Assembly (NCBI GenBank): GCA_014647935.1
Contig: BMQD01000012.1
Location: 1 to 64,000 of the forward strand
Length of the DNA: 64,000 nt
DNA from: Planomonospora parontospora
GTDB taxonomy: Bacteria; Actinomycetota; Actinomycetes; Streptosporangiales; Streptosporangiaceae
Direction of reading: 5' to 3'
Shown: positions 1 through 8,910 of the stretch, one piece after another
Position numbering within the stretch: the first letter of the stretch is position 1
How the letters are laid out: each line of letters starts with the position of its first letter
Made by a program: the position numbers and the translations under genes
The notes under the pieces: model-generated
What the model was told of the DNA's origin: nothing
Database searches by the model: none
The model's input: only the letters and a program-made list of their open reading frames with translations

Positions 1-1
1 G

Positions 2-359
2 GTCAAGTACACGCCCGGCGGCGGCACGGTCACCGTCACCGCCGGCCACGACACCGGCACCGGCGCAGGGGAGGACGGGCAGGACGGGCAGGAGCGGGCA
101 GGAGCGGGCCGCAGCGGTCGTGGTGACGGTGGCCGACACCGGCATCGGCATCCCGGCCGAGCAGTACGACCAGCTGTTCACCCGGTTCTTCCGCGCCTCC
201 ACCGCGCGGGCGGCCGGGATCAAGGGCACCGGGCTGGGCCTGGCCATCACCAGGGCCATCGTCGAGGCGCACGCCGGCGCCATCACCGCGGCCCCGCGCG
301 AGGGCGGCGGTACCGTCTTCACCGTCCGGCTGCCGGCAGACCCGCTGGCCCCACAGTGA
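2..359 (+). pseudogene. Sensor histidine kinase, C-terminal ATPase remnant (frameshifted)
   Basis: Two reading frames together encode the end of a HATPase_c domain. The first bases read VKYTPGGGTVTVTAGHD (end of the N box) in frame 2. From about 111 the G1/G2 region reads VVVTVADTGIGIP and then GTGLGLAITRAIVEAH in frame 3, ending at the stop before 360. The frame changes inside a run of near-identical units (ggacgggca twice, ggagcgggca, ggagcgggc; positions 73-109), where a 10-base unit among 9-base units shifts the frame. The kinase begins outside the window. It is either a decayed gene or a real kinase with an assembly error in the repeat. Confidence 0.6.
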
Positions 360-544
360 ATCGGCCGCCCCAGCCGTCACCGGCTCTTTGCTCCTGCCGC
401 CGGGATGGCCGCGGCCGGAATGAGCCGCGGGGGCGTCACCAGCCCTGTGAAGCGGAAAGAAGAAGCTCCGCTCGGTCTCCTGGTGGCCGGATGGTGGTCA
501 GCGCCGCGGTGAACAGCACCGCCAGTCCGGCCGCCGCTCTGCTC

Positions 545-694
545 ATCCCGCGGTCCAGGCGCGGCCACGAAGTCGGCGATGAGCGGGGCGATCTCCGGCA
601 GGTGGGTTTCGAGGGCGAAGTGGCCGGTGTCGAACAGGTGCAACTCGGCCTCGGGCAGGTCCCGTAGGTAAGCGCGGACGCCCGGCTCGGGCAC
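545..694 (-). pseudogene. Alpha/beta hydrolase C-terminal fragment
   Basis: The minus strand reads PGVRAYLRDLPEAELHLFDTG followed by HFALETHLPEIAPLIADFV. This is the typical last strand and helix of haloalkane-dehalogenase-like alpha/beta hydrolases, with the catalytic histidine in TGHFALE. Nothing upstream in the same frame resembles the rest of such a protein, and the adjacent sequence is a LysR fragment on the other strand. Only about 45 residues of some 290 remain, so it is a remnant and not a gene. Confidence 0.55.
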
Positions 695-699
695 CGATC

Positions 700-910
700 G
701 GCCGTACCGCCGACTGGCTGCACCTGTCCCAGGCGCGCGTCAGCCAGGTCGTCCAGAAGCTGGAGCGGCGCATCGGCACCCCCTGTTCGACCGCACCAGC
801 CGCCGAGTGAGCCTGACCCCGGTCGGGCGCCGTCTCTGCGAGGACCTGCGGCACGCCCACGATCTCGTCCAGGCCGCACTGCCCGGCGCCCGGGCGCCGG
901 GCAGACCGAA
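700..910 (+). pseudogene. LysR-family regulator, HTH fragment (frameshifted)
   Basis: The plus strand reads WLHLSQARVSQVVQKLERRI then GTP in one frame and, one base later, LFDRTSRRVSLTPVGRRL in the next. Together these form the wHTH of a LysR regulator (S-Q-x-x-V-S-x-x-V-x-x-L-E and P-L-F-x-R motifs). Restoring one C in the C-run at about 779-783 would rejoin them. The first helix and the whole effector domain are missing, so this is a fragment even if the indel is an error. Confidence 0.6.
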
Positions 911-1087
911 TGAAGGCCGGGCGGGATCTCCGACGGATGCGATCACGCCCCGTTCGCCCACGCGGACTGCCCGGGCGACGGACAAGATCGAGGAGGTTCC
1001 CGTGTTCACTGATCGATCGATTGTCGGGCAGACGCGCTGCCCCTGCCGCGGTCTCTGCGATCGAGTGCCGAAACGCCCCCTTGAGCC

Positions 1088-1320
1088 TCAAGCAAGGCCG
1101 AGGCGGGTCAGCTCGCGACGGGAGCGGATGCCGAGCTTGCGGTAGGCCCGGTACAGGTGGTGCTCCACGGTGCGTGGGCTCAGGAACAACTGGGCGGCGA
1201 TCTCCCTGCTCGTGCCGCCGTCCCTCGCCAGCCGTACCACCTGGAGTTCCTGCGGTGTGAGCCGCTCCAGAGGGTCGGCAGCCGTCGGCCGGGCGGCCAC
1301 GACGGACTCTCCGGCCGCCT
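1088..1320 (-). pseudogene. LuxR-type regulator, C-terminal HTH fragment
   Basis: The minus-strand C-terminus contains LTPQELQVVRLARDGGTSRE then IAAQLFLSPRTVEHHLYRAY, an unmistakable GerE/LuxR helix-turn-helix of the large ATPase-type (MalT-like) regulators. It ends at a stop at 1088. Upstream of about 1320 the reading frame loses all similarity and the other strand reads as the end of an MFS transporter. The N-terminal AAA and TPR regions are therefore gone. A DNA-binding stump only. Confidence 0.6.
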
Positions 1321-1359
1321 TCTGATCCACCAGTTCCTGTCGGACAACACCAACCGACG

Positions 1360-1510
1360 CACCGACGCCTCCGGGCAGGGCGCGTTCGCGGCGCGCGCCA
1401 CCGCGGCGGTGCCCGACAGGGCGTGGGCGACGGCCATGGGCCTGTTCAACCTCTGCTACCTGCTGGGTGCCGCGTTCGGCCCCGCCATCGCGGCCGCGCT
1501 CACCGGCTGA
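1360..1510 (+). pseudogene. MFS transporter, last transmembrane helix fragment
   Basis: The frame ending at 1510 reads AVPDRAWATAMGLFNLCYLL then GAAFGPAIAAALTG and stops. This matches the final loop and helix of a DHA-type major facilitator. It abuts the LuxR stump, which is encoded on the opposite strand, with no trace of the preceding helices. It is one of several unrelated gene ends joined in the first 2 kb. Confidence 0.5.
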
Positions 1511-1533
1511 CGAACGGCTCCGCGAACCACCAC

Positions 1534-1850
1534 ATGTTGGCGGTGAGCGCCGCCCCGGTCGCCGCCGCCGGGCCCTGCGGCAGCAGCTACCTCCCGGGTC
1601 GGCGTCTATGCCATCTCCGGCGGAGACGGGACCCGCACGGGCACGCTGGAGGTGTACTACAGCTCCAGCGCCGGCAAGAACTGCGCCCTGACCTACGGCT
1701 ACGGCGCCTACGCCGACACCGCGAGCTGGAAGAGGGTCACGATCTCCAGAGGCGACGGCAGCGGCGAGGACACCGACACCGGGCAGTACAAGTACTACGC
1801 CGGCCCGGTGTACGTCTCCGCGTCCGGTCAGTGCATCGACGTCGCCGGAA
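1534..1850 (+). pseudogene. Secreted SapA-like (spore-associated protein A) remnant
   Basis: A short stretch (MLAVSAAPVAAAGPCGSSY) looks like the end of a signal peptide followed by the mature N-terminus. The next frame continues VGVYAISGGDGTRTGTLEVY, then SAGKNCALTYGYGAYADT, and closes with KYYAGPVYVSASGQCIDVAG. The KYYAGPVY...CID ending is typical of SapA-like secreted proteins of streptomycetes. The frame changes near 1596-1608, and the beginning of the signal peptide is absent because the MFS fragment ends just before it. A decayed copy. Confidence 0.5.
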
Positions 1851-2005
1851 CGGTGCCGGGCCGGGCGCATCCGCCGCCGGGCCGGCATCCTGCTGGACGC
1901 CGACCGCGTCGACGCCCACGGCGGACTGCGCCTGAACCTGCAGCCCGTCTCCGTCTACGACGCCGCCCCTCCTGGTGCCGGCCGATCGATCACCGGGCAG
2001 GCCGA

Positions 2006-2418
2006 TCACTCCGCGGACAACGCCTCGCCGGTGCCGGCGGGTCCGGCGTGCACGCGCCGGCCCAGCAGCGCGTTCACGCGGGTGGTGAGCTCACGGGGCT
2101 GAACGGTTTGGTCATGTAGTCGTCGGCGCCCGCGCGAAAGCCCTCCTCCACGTCGGCCTCCCCAGCCTTGGCGGTCAGCAGGAGCACCGCCACGCCGTCC
2201 ATGCCGGGCATCGTCCGCAGGTGGCGGCACACCTCCGGCCCGGCCATGCCGGGCATCATCCAGTCCAGGATCACCAGGTCGGGCCGCTGGTCCCGGGCCG
2301 CGGTCAGGGCCTGCAGGCCGTCGCCGACGGCCCGCACCGCATGGCCGTCCTTCTGCAGCCGGAAGGCGATCAGGTCGCGGATGTCGGGGTCGTCTTCGGC
2401 GATGAGAACCGCAGGCAT
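2006..2418 (-). pseudogene. Response regulator receiver protein, single frameshift
   Basis: From ATG at 2418 the minus strand encodes a CheY-like receiver: acidic pair EDD near residue 8, phosphoacceptor in LVILDWMMPG, Thr in LLLTAK, and Lys in TKPFSP. After KPFSP the frame is lost, but the neighbouring frame continues RELTTRVNALLGRRVHAG. One missing C in the run at about 2096-2100 separates the two. With that base restored it would be a stand-alone receiver of about 137 residues. Inactivated in vivo or an indel error; the receiver core itself is intact. Confidence 0.6.
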
Positions 2419-2719
2419 GACCACCCCCCGAAACATGCCCGTTTCCCCTGCCGGTAACTGCCCCTTTCGCTGGTTCCTACGCCTGGATGAGCACCCCGGA
2501 GCAGGCCGCGTTCCAGGAGGTGAAGGCGGGAACCCCGCCTCCGGGGAGTCGGAGAAGGCCGCATCGAGGTTGGCGTCGACGCCCCGTAAAGTCGTTGATC
2601 TTGACCGGTGCGGGCCTTCCCTCCAGGCCGTGATGAACTGCCGGATGCCCGCTGGCCTGCAGGTTGCGTCTATGGCGCTTACTCGGTCCGACCCCCAGGA
2701 CGCCGTCTTGTGATCTTGT

Positions 2720-3601
2720 TCAGGAGTCGGTCGGTTGATGAGAGCCGGTGGCTGCGGGGGCGGTCCATGCGAGCAGCATGTGGAGGGAGTCGTGGGAGGA
2801 GGTGCCCGGCTGGGCCGCGTATGTGATCAGTGCCTGGTCGGGGTCGTCGGCGGCGCGCAGGGTTTCGTAGGTCAGTTCCAGGTCGCCGACCAACGGGTGG
2901 TGGAACCTCTTGATGCCCGAGGTCTTGTCCTGGACCGGATGTTCCGCCCACAGGCGGCGGAAGTCCTCGCTCTTCATAGACAGCTCCCCGATCAGGTGTG
3001 CCAGCTGCGGGTCGCTGGAGTGATTTCGTCCTGCCTCCAGATGGAGGTAGGCCACGTTCTCGCGGGCGCAGGAGGACCAGTCCGCGTACAGTTCCCGGGA
3101 CGCCGGGTCGAGGAAGGTGATCCGGGCGATGTTGCGCTCGGCCGGGTCCACGGTGGCGTAGTCGCCGAAGAGGGCGCACGCTGCCGGGTTCCAGGCCAGG
3201 ATGTCCATGCGCCGGCCCATCACCACTGCCGGTACATCCTTCAATTCCTCCAGCAGCCGCCGCAGCATCGGCCGCGCGCTCTGCCGGCGGATCCGGTGGT
3301 GGCGCGCTGAGCGGGCGGTGCGCCGCGGTCGGGCCAGGTGGTGCAGGTGGCGGGTCTCGTCGTCGTTCAGCCGCAGTGCGCGGGCGAGGGCGTCGAGCAC
3401 GGCGTCCGAGGGGTTGGACACGCGGCCCTGTTCCATCCGGGTGTAGTAATCGACGCTCATGCCGGCGAGCTCGGCGATCTCCTCGCGGCGCAGGCCCGCG
3501 ACACGGCGCGTCCCGCCGAAATCCGGTAGGGCCACATCTTGCGGGTGCAGGCGGGCGCGGCGGTTCCGGAGGAAGTCGCTCAGACTGGTCGCGGTGCTCA
3601 T
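2720..3601 (-). CDS. XRE-family regulator with MmyB-like ligand-binding domain
   Basis: A 293-residue cytoplasmic regulator. An N-terminal XRE helix-turn-helix covers about residues 10-90 (RRVAGLRREEIAELAGMSVD then YYTRMEQGR). The remaining 200 residues match the MmyB-like PAS-type domain (DILAWNPAACALFGDY; HHPLVGDLELTYETL near the end). In actinomycetes such proteins usually control an adjacent SDR or oxidoreductase gene and may bind a fatty-acid-like ligand; both are family knowledge. It lies downstream of an SDR on the same strand but is separated from it by a strong hairpin, so it probably has its own promoter in 3602-3687. Start ATG at 3601. Confidence 0.9.
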   Translation of the reverse strand: MSTATSLSDFLRNRRARLHPQDVALPDFGGTRRVAGLRREEIAELAGMSVDYYTRMEQGRVSNPSDAVLDALARALRLNDDETRHLHHLARPRRTARSARHHRIRRQSARPMLRRLLEELKDVPAVVMGRRMDILAWNPAACALFGDYATVDPAERNIARITFLDPASRELYADWSSCARENVAYLHLEAGRNHSSDPQLAHLIGELSMKSEDFRRLWAEHPVQDKTSGIKRFHHPLVGDLELTYETLRAADDPDQALITYAAQPGTSSHDSLHMLLAWTAPAATGSHQPTDS

Positions 3602-3622
3602 ACGACGATTGTGGCCGATCGC

Positions 3623-3667
3623 GGTGGTGTGCTGCCTGGCCCTGCCGGTGCCAGGCAGCACACCACC
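3623..3667 (-). terminator. Perfect 17-bp hairpin downstream of the SDR gene
   Basis: GGTGGTGTGCTGCCTGG at 3623-3639 pairs perfectly with 3651-3667 across an 11-base loop. It sits between the stop of the SDR (3688) and the start of the XRE regulator (3601). This is the expected position of an actinobacterial terminator, which often lacks a U-tract. Its symmetry could also serve as an operator for the regulator. Confidence 0.7.
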
Positions 3668-3687
3668 GGTCGGCGACCCGGGGAATG

Positions 3688-4449
3688 TCAGGCCTGGCGG
3701 GTCGGCAGGACGATCGACTGGCGCAGGTTGACGTGCCGGCGACGGCTGACGGTGTACGCGATGAGGTCGGCGATGTCCTCGGCGGTGAGGGCGGGGATCG
3801 TGGTGAACATCCCGTCGAGCTGCCCGCGCAGTTCCGCGTTGTCGATGTGCCCGCTGAGTTCGGTGTCGGTCAGGCCCGGTTCGATGGTGCTGACCCGGAC
3901 GTCGCGGGGGCCCAGTTCGGTGCGCAGTGCGGCGGACAGCTGGGTGAGGGCGGCCTTGGTGGCCCCGTACACGGCGTAGTCGGGGAAGAGGACGTGGGAG
4001 GCGATGGAGGAGACGTTGACCAGGTCGGCGGTGCGGCCATCGGCGGCGGCCGCGGCGAGGTCGGGGGCGAACGCGCGGATGACGCGCAGAGCGCCGGTGA
4101 GGTTGGTGTCGATCATGCGGGTCCACTCGTCGAGCCGGCCCTCGGTGAGGGGGTTGGGCAACATCACACCGGCATTGTTGATCACCAGGTCGACCAGGCC
4201 GTAGGCATCGTGGACGGCCTTGGCCGCGGCGTCGACGGAGGACTGGTCGGTGATGTCGGCGGTGACGGCGAGGGCCTGGCCTCCGGCTGCGGTGAGTTCA
4301 GCGGCCAGCGCGTCCAGTCGGTCGGTGCGCCGGGCGAGCAGGGCGACGCGGGCGCCGCCCGCGGCGAGCAGGCGAGCGGTGGCTGCTCCCATGCCGCTGG
4401 CCGCTCCGGTCACGACGGCGGTGCGGGTGGCGAGTGAGGGATAGCTCAT
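3688..4449 (-). CDS. Short-chain dehydrogenase/reductase
   Basis: A complete classical SDR of 253 residues. The Rossmann motif TGAASGMG follows the first strand, NNAGV lies near residue 93, the catalytic Ser is in VNVSSIAS, and the catalytic pair is in YGATK. The C-terminus ends after a short conserved strand. It is likely a cytosolic NAD(P)-dependent alcohol/ketone oxidoreductase; the substrate cannot be read from sequence. The start ATG at 4449 is preceded by an AGGAG-like site. The MmyB-type regulator downstream is the probable controller. Confidence 0.92.
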   Translation of the reverse strand: MSYPSLATRTAVVTGAASGMGAATARLLAAGGARVALLARRTDRLDALAAELTAAGGQALAVTADITDQSSVDAAAKAVHDAYGLVDLVINNAGVMLPNPLTEGRLDEWTRMIDTNLTGALRVIRAFAPDLAAAAADGRTADLVNVSSIASHVLFPDYAVYGATKAALTQLSAALRTELGPRDVRVSTIEPGLTDTELSGHIDNAELRGQLDGMFTTIPALTAEDIADLIAYTVSRRRHVNLRQSIVLPTRQA

Positions 4450-5115
4450 GGGGTTCTCCTAGGTCTGCTGTGTGGGCCGGTTCCGGTGGGCCGACCCGGT
4501 GACTCCGGCGGGCCGGTGCGGTAGGCGGATGCCGACCACTCTGCGTCCGGCGGAGACGGCCAACCAGCGCCCGCCGTTCCCTGGGAGAGCCAGTACCACC
4601 CTGGGCCGGACGGCCCGGTCCGCCGGAATCCGCATCCAAGATCACGCCATTGCGGGTTTTGGGCTCATGGGCTGCACCTCTTGTCACCCACAAGCTCCCA
4701 GTCGCCGTCCACAGCGACCAGGCGTCGATCAGCTCGTCCGGCTCCCGCTCACTTCGCACCCGAGCCCTTTTGCTCGATCACCGATCCTCGATGAATGAGG
4801 GCTGCGATCAAAGAGTGAACGTCCGCTACCGACAGGTATGTCAACCTGTGTGATAGCTACGCACCGGAACTGAGACCTTGCTTGAAGCTGCTTTGCGGCT
4901 CGGCGCAGCTAATGGGGGCAGACCAAGCACGCCCGAAAGGGCTGATAGGAGGGGTCTGACTGGACAGAACCCAATATGTCTCCTCGCGCGGGAGCAGGCC
5001 CTCGACCGCTGCCGCTGAACCGCCCCTCGGCGGTAGCTCCTTCCCGGAACCGGATGATGATCGTTTAGGATGTGGATCACGAGGAGCTCCACGGTCAGCG
5101 CAGAGGAGGGCGCCC
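4450..5115. other. Intergenic region, no supported gene
   Basis: The stretch upstream of both the SDR (leftward) and the methyltransferase (rightward) has lower GC than its surroundings from about 4800 to 5080. None of its frames shows a conserved motif or a convincing ribosome-binding site. It must contain the two divergent promoters. The only clear signal is the GAGGAGG site at 5102-5108 serving the methyltransferase. Confidence 0.5.
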
Positions 5116-5883
5116 GTGACGGCGCCGGATGATCCGTATGCGGTTCTCGGCAACGGGTACGCGCGTCGGCGGCGGCCCGATCCGCGCATCGCGGCGATGA
5201 TCGAATCGGCTCTCGGCCCGGCTCGCTCGGTACTCAACGTGGGTGCGGGCGCCGGCTCCTACGAGCCCTCCGGGCGACGGGTGGTCGCGGTGGAACCGTC
5301 GGCCACGATGATCGCGCAGCGTCCGCCGGGGTCGGCTCCGGCCGTGCAGGGTATCGCCGAGGCCCTGCCCGTGGGGGGCGGGGCGTTCGACGCGGCCACG
5401 GCGATCCTGACCGTGCACCACTGGACCGACCTGCGGGCCGGGCTCTCGGAGCTGCGCCGGGTCTCCCGGCGGCAGGCCGTGCTCACCTGGGACCCGGCGG
5501 TGAGTTCGCGGTTCTGGCTGGTCGAGGAGTACTTCCCGCAGATCGCCGAGCGCGAGCGCGATCTGGCGACCCTGGACGCGGTCCGGGACGAGTTGGAGTG
5601 GGCGGGCGCGCGGGTGGAGGTGATCCCGGTTCCCGTCCCGGCGGACTGCACCGACGGCTTCACGGGCGCCTACTGGCGGCGGCCGGAGGCGTGCCTCGAT
5701 ACGGAGGTCCGGGCGGCGATGTCCCCGCTGGCGCTGCTCGACCCGCCGGACGTCGAGCGCGGCCTGGGCCGGAAAATCACCCGGCACAAGGCCCACTGCG
5801 TCCACCCTGTCGTCCATGCTCACCGAACAGACCCCTGCGGGCACGGAGATCGGTGTGCGGGAAACGCGCGGCCGGCTCGGTGA
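5116..5883 (+). CDS. Class I SAM-dependent methyltransferase with aberrant C-terminus
   Basis: The GTG at 5116 follows GAGGAGG by 7 bases. Residues 1-220 are a small class I methyltransferase (Methyltransf_11 type): motif I reads VLNVGAGAGSYEP, then an acidic end of strand 2 (VVAVEPS), then LTVHHWTDL. Family members normally end with a conserved stretch after VERGLGR (a region rich in Trp and His). Here the reading goes into KITRHKAHCVHPVVHAHRTD, which has no family character. The last 40 residues are therefore probably out of frame or replaced at about 5775. The true substrate is unknown. Confidence 0.75.
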   Translation: MTAPDDPYAVLGNGYARRRRPDPRIAAMIESALGPARSVLNVGAGAGSYEPSGRRVVAVEPSATMIAQRPPGSAPAVQGIAEALPVGGGAFDAATAILTVHHWTDLRAGLSELRRVSRRQAVLTWDPAVSSRFWLVEEYFPQIAERERDLATLDAVRDELEWAGARVEVIPVPVPADCTDGFTGAYWRRPEACLDTEVRAAMSPLALLDPPDVERGLGRKITRHKAHCVHPVVHAHRTDPCGHGDRCAGNARPAR

Positions 5884-5949
5884 GTCGACGGACAGGGCCC
5901 TTCTGTGTCAGATCTCGGTCGGGTTCTTTGCCGGGTCTCCGCCGGATGG

Positions 5950-7881
5950 TCACTCGCGGGCGGCGACCAGGGCTGTGGGAGACGGTCTGGTCGCTGTCAG
6001 AGCGGTCAGGGCGCTGGCGGCGGCGGTGACGGCCAGTGAGGCCATGATCAGCAGGCCGAGGAGGAGCCAGGGTACGGAGAGGACGTGCACGCCTGCGGGA
6101 CCCGCATAGAAGCTCGCCAGTGCAGCCGCGGCGACCAGGGTTCCCAGCAGCAGACCGATCAGGGTGACCGCGGCGGACTCGATGACGGCCATCCGGACGA
6201 CCTGGCTGCGGCTCAACCCGGTGGCGCGGGCGACGGCGAACTCGGTGCGGCGTTCTGCGGCGGCGATCACGACGGCGTTGATCACCGCGATCGCGGCGTA
6301 CAGGCCGGACATGCCCATCAGGACGGCCATGATCCCGGTGGTGCCGCGCTGCTGGGTCTGCACCCGGGCGTCGGCCCATTGGCGGAGGGTGCGCACCTCG
6401 CCGATTCCGGCGGCGCGGATCCGGTCGGCGACCGCGTGCGGTGATGTGCCGGGGGCGACCTGGACCAGGGTCTCGGTCGGCGCGTCGGCGAGCATCGCGG
6501 TGGGGATGAGGTCGCGCGGTACCAGGAAGTTGTCGCTGCCGTTCTCCAGGACTTCCGGCAGGCGCGCGACGGTGCGCAGGGTGAACCCGTGGGGGCCGAT
6601 CCGTGCCGTGACCGTGCCGTCGCGGACGCCTTCGCCGACCAGCCCGGGGCCGATGGCGACGGTGCGGCCGTGCAGGGCGTCCAGGGAGCCCGAGCGCAGG
6701 GTGAGGCGGTGGGTGCGCCGGTAGGCGGCGCCGTCGACCGCGATGATCCCCGAATGGTGGGTCTGCCGGTAGGAGCGGTGCTCCACGCGGTGCCGGGCCG
6801 TCACCGACATCTCCACCTGGCTTTGCGGGGAGGCCAGGGCGACGCCGGGGATCCGGGGGATGCGGGCTGCGGCTGCTCCGGTCGATGCGACCACCAGGTC
6901 GGCGGCGGTGCTGCGTTCGAGGTCGGCGCCGGTGGCGCGGGCCAGCGAGTTCAGCGCGCCGGTCAGGCCGACCAGCAGGCCGACCAGCACGATGACGGGT
7001 GCGGCCGTCGAGGCGCTGCGCCGTACCGCGTCACGCAGGTTGGCCTGCGCCAGTTCGCCGAGCGCGCTGGTCCGCAGCACCGTCCCCAGCAGCCGGCCGA
7101 CCAGTGGGACGGCCAGCGGGCTCAACGCGCTCAGGGCGACCGATCCGAAGACCGGGATCGCCATCGCGACCAGCAGGGCGCCCAGCAGATCCGCTCCATG
7201 CCCTGCCACAACGAGCATTACGGTCAGCGCGAGTGAGGACACCCCCCACAGCCAGCGGCCGAGGGTCATCACGCGGGTGGCACGGGGGGCGTTGCGCAGG
7301 GCGTCCAACGGGCGCACCCGCGCCGCCCGGTAGGAGGCCGACAGCACCCCGAAGACCGCGACGCCGATTCCCACGGCCGGCGACAGCAGCAGCATCCCGT
7401 TGGACCAGCGGGCGGAGAAGTCGCCGGGAAGCAGCCCGATCCCGATCAGCAGCCGGGCCTGGATCCAGGTGGCCGGCACGCCCAGCAGGATCCCGAAGGC
7501 GCTGCCGGCCAGCCCCAGCAGGAACGCCTCGCCCAGCAGCAGCCTGATCAGCTGAGGGCGGCTCCCGCCGAGCATCCGCAGCAGGGCCAGCTCCGTGCGC
7601 CGCTGCTCGACGGAGAAGGCGAACGTCGAGCCCACGATGAACACCGCCAGGAACATCGCCAGCGGTGTGGCCATGCCCAGCAGCGTCGCGGCCCCGACGT
7701 ACCCCTCCCTGATCTGCTCGGCGACCCGGCCGGAGGTGCCCGGCGGGATCGCGGGCTCGCCCGTGGAGACCAGCACGAGCACCGACGACTGGACCAGGGC
7801 CACGCCGAGTGCGACCGTCAGCAGTGCTCCGGCGAACAGCGGCCAGCGGTCGCGAACGGTGCTGGCGGAGATGCGCAGCAT
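5950..7881 (-). CDS. FtsX-family ABC transporter permease
   Basis: A 643-residue MacB/FtsX-type permease. One helix at residues 15-40 is followed by an FtsX domain of three helices around 75-200 with the coupling stretch ELALLRMLGGSR. A middle region carries further helices and an extracellular loop, and a second FtsX domain occupies the last 130 residues (FAVARATGLSRSQVVRMAVI). It lies 3 bases downstream of its ATPase gene, so the two are co-transcribed and form one exporter, of the kind that removes antimicrobial peptides or lipids (family knowledge). The divergent kinase/regulator pair is the likely controller. Confidence 0.9.
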   Translation of the reverse strand: MLRISASTVRDRWPLFAGALLTVALGVALVQSSVLVLVSTGEPAIPPGTSGRVAEQIREGYVGAATLLGMATPLAMFLAVFIVGSTFAFSVEQRRTELALLRMLGGSRPQLIRLLLGEAFLLGLAGSAFGILLGVPATWIQARLLIGIGLLPGDFSARWSNGMLLLSPAVGIGVAVFGVLSASYRAARVRPLDALRNAPRATRVMTLGRWLWGVSSLALTVMLVVAGHGADLLGALLVAMAIPVFGSVALSALSPLAVPLVGRLLGTVLRTSALGELAQANLRDAVRRSASTAAPVIVLVGLLVGLTGALNSLARATGADLERSTAADLVVASTGAAAARIPRIPGVALASPQSQVEMSVTARHRVEHRSYRQTHHSGIIAVDGAAYRRTHRLTLRSGSLDALHGRTVAIGPGLVGEGVRDGTVTARIGPHGFTLRTVARLPEVLENGSDNFLVPRDLIPTAMLADAPTETLVQVAPGTSPHAVADRIRAAGIGEVRTLRQWADARVQTQQRGTTGIMAVLMGMSGLYAAIAVINAVVIAAAERRTEFAVARATGLSRSQVVRMAVIESAAVTLIGLLLGTLVAAAALASFYAGPAGVHVLSVPWLLLGLLIMASLAVTAAASALTALTATRPSPTALVAARE

Positions 7882-7884
7882 GGG

Positions 7885-8649
7885 TCAGCCCTCCAGCCGG
7901 GTGAGCCGTTCGGCCACCTGGACGGCGGAGGGACGCAGCAGGCGGTCGGCGATCCGGCCGTCGGACAGGAACACCACCGCGTCGGCGCTCGCCGCCGCGA
8001 CCGGGTCGTGGGTGACCATGACGACGGTCTGCCCGGCGGCGTCGACCATACGGCGCAGCAGCCGCAGGACCGTGCGGGCCGACCCGGTGTCCAGGGCTCC
8101 GGTGGGTTCGTCGGCGAACAGCACCGAGGGCCGCGTCACCATCGCGCGGGCGATCGCCACCCGCTGCTGCTGCCCGCCCGACAGCTCCCGCGGTCGATGC
8201 CGCCCTCGGTCGGCCAGTCCCACATCGGCCAACGCGGTCTGCACATCACGGCGCGACGGCCGGGCCCCGGCCAGCCGCAACGGGAGTGCGACGTTCTGCT
8301 CGGCGGTCAGCGAACCGATCAGGTTGAAGTTCTGGAAGACGAACCCCACGGCGCGGCGCCGCAGCCTTGTCAGTTCCGCGTCGGTGGCGTGGGTGATGTC
8401 CTGCCCGGCCAGCAGGACGCGACCGGCGGTCACCCGATCCAGGCCCGCGGCGCAGTGCAGCAGGGTGGATTTTCCCGACCCTGACGGGCCCATCACGGCA
8501 GTCCAGGAACCGGCCGGGAAGGTCACACTGACGTCGGCCAGCGCGTGCACCTGCGTCTCACCGGCCCCGTAGTGCCTGCTCACCTGGTACAGCTGCACGG
8601 GTGCGGCCGGGACGCCCGCGTGCGGCCCCGCGGCGGCGGGAGCCCTCAT
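7885..8649 (-). CDS. ABC transporter ATP-binding protein (MacB/LolD type)
   Basis: A 254-residue ATPase. Walker A is GPSGSGKST, the Q-loop is in VFQNFNLIG, the signature is LSGGQQQR, Walker B is VLFADEPTGALD, and the H-loop is in VMVTHDP. The short N-terminus before VQLYQVSRHYG is poorly conserved. The ATG at 8649 is preceded by GGAGG. It belongs to the LolD/MacB class, whose partners are FtsX-like permeases, and such a permease begins 3 bases downstream. Confidence 0.93.
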   Translation of the reverse strand: MRAPAAAGPHAGVPAAPVQLYQVSRHYGAGETQVHALADVSVTFPAGSWTAVMGPSGSGKSTLLHCAAGLDRVTAGRVLLAGQDITHATDAELTRLRRRAVGFVFQNFNLIGSLTAEQNVALPLRLAGARPSRRDVQTALADVGLADRGRHRPRELSGGQQQRVAIARAMVTRPSVLFADEPTGALDTGSARTVLRLLRRMVDAAGQTVVMVTHDPVAAASADAVVFLSDGRIADRLLRPSAVQVAERLTRLEG

Positions 8650-8910
8650 CGCACGACCTCCAGGCCGATGCCGCTCGCCTGCGCAGGAGTCCGCGGGGGA
8701 CCGGACGCCGCGTCCACCAAGCCGTCGGCCGATGCCGCATCGGCAAGGACCGCCGGGAGAGCGGTGACGCGTACGGGAAGCCTTCGTCTCATGTCTGGGA
8801 TCCCACCACCGCGGCACCGGCGCCCGCATCACGGTGATCCACCAACATGAAGGTATGCCCAGCACTACCTCGGTGCCGGAGCGGGTCGCGGGGTCGACTA
8901 GCGTACGCCT

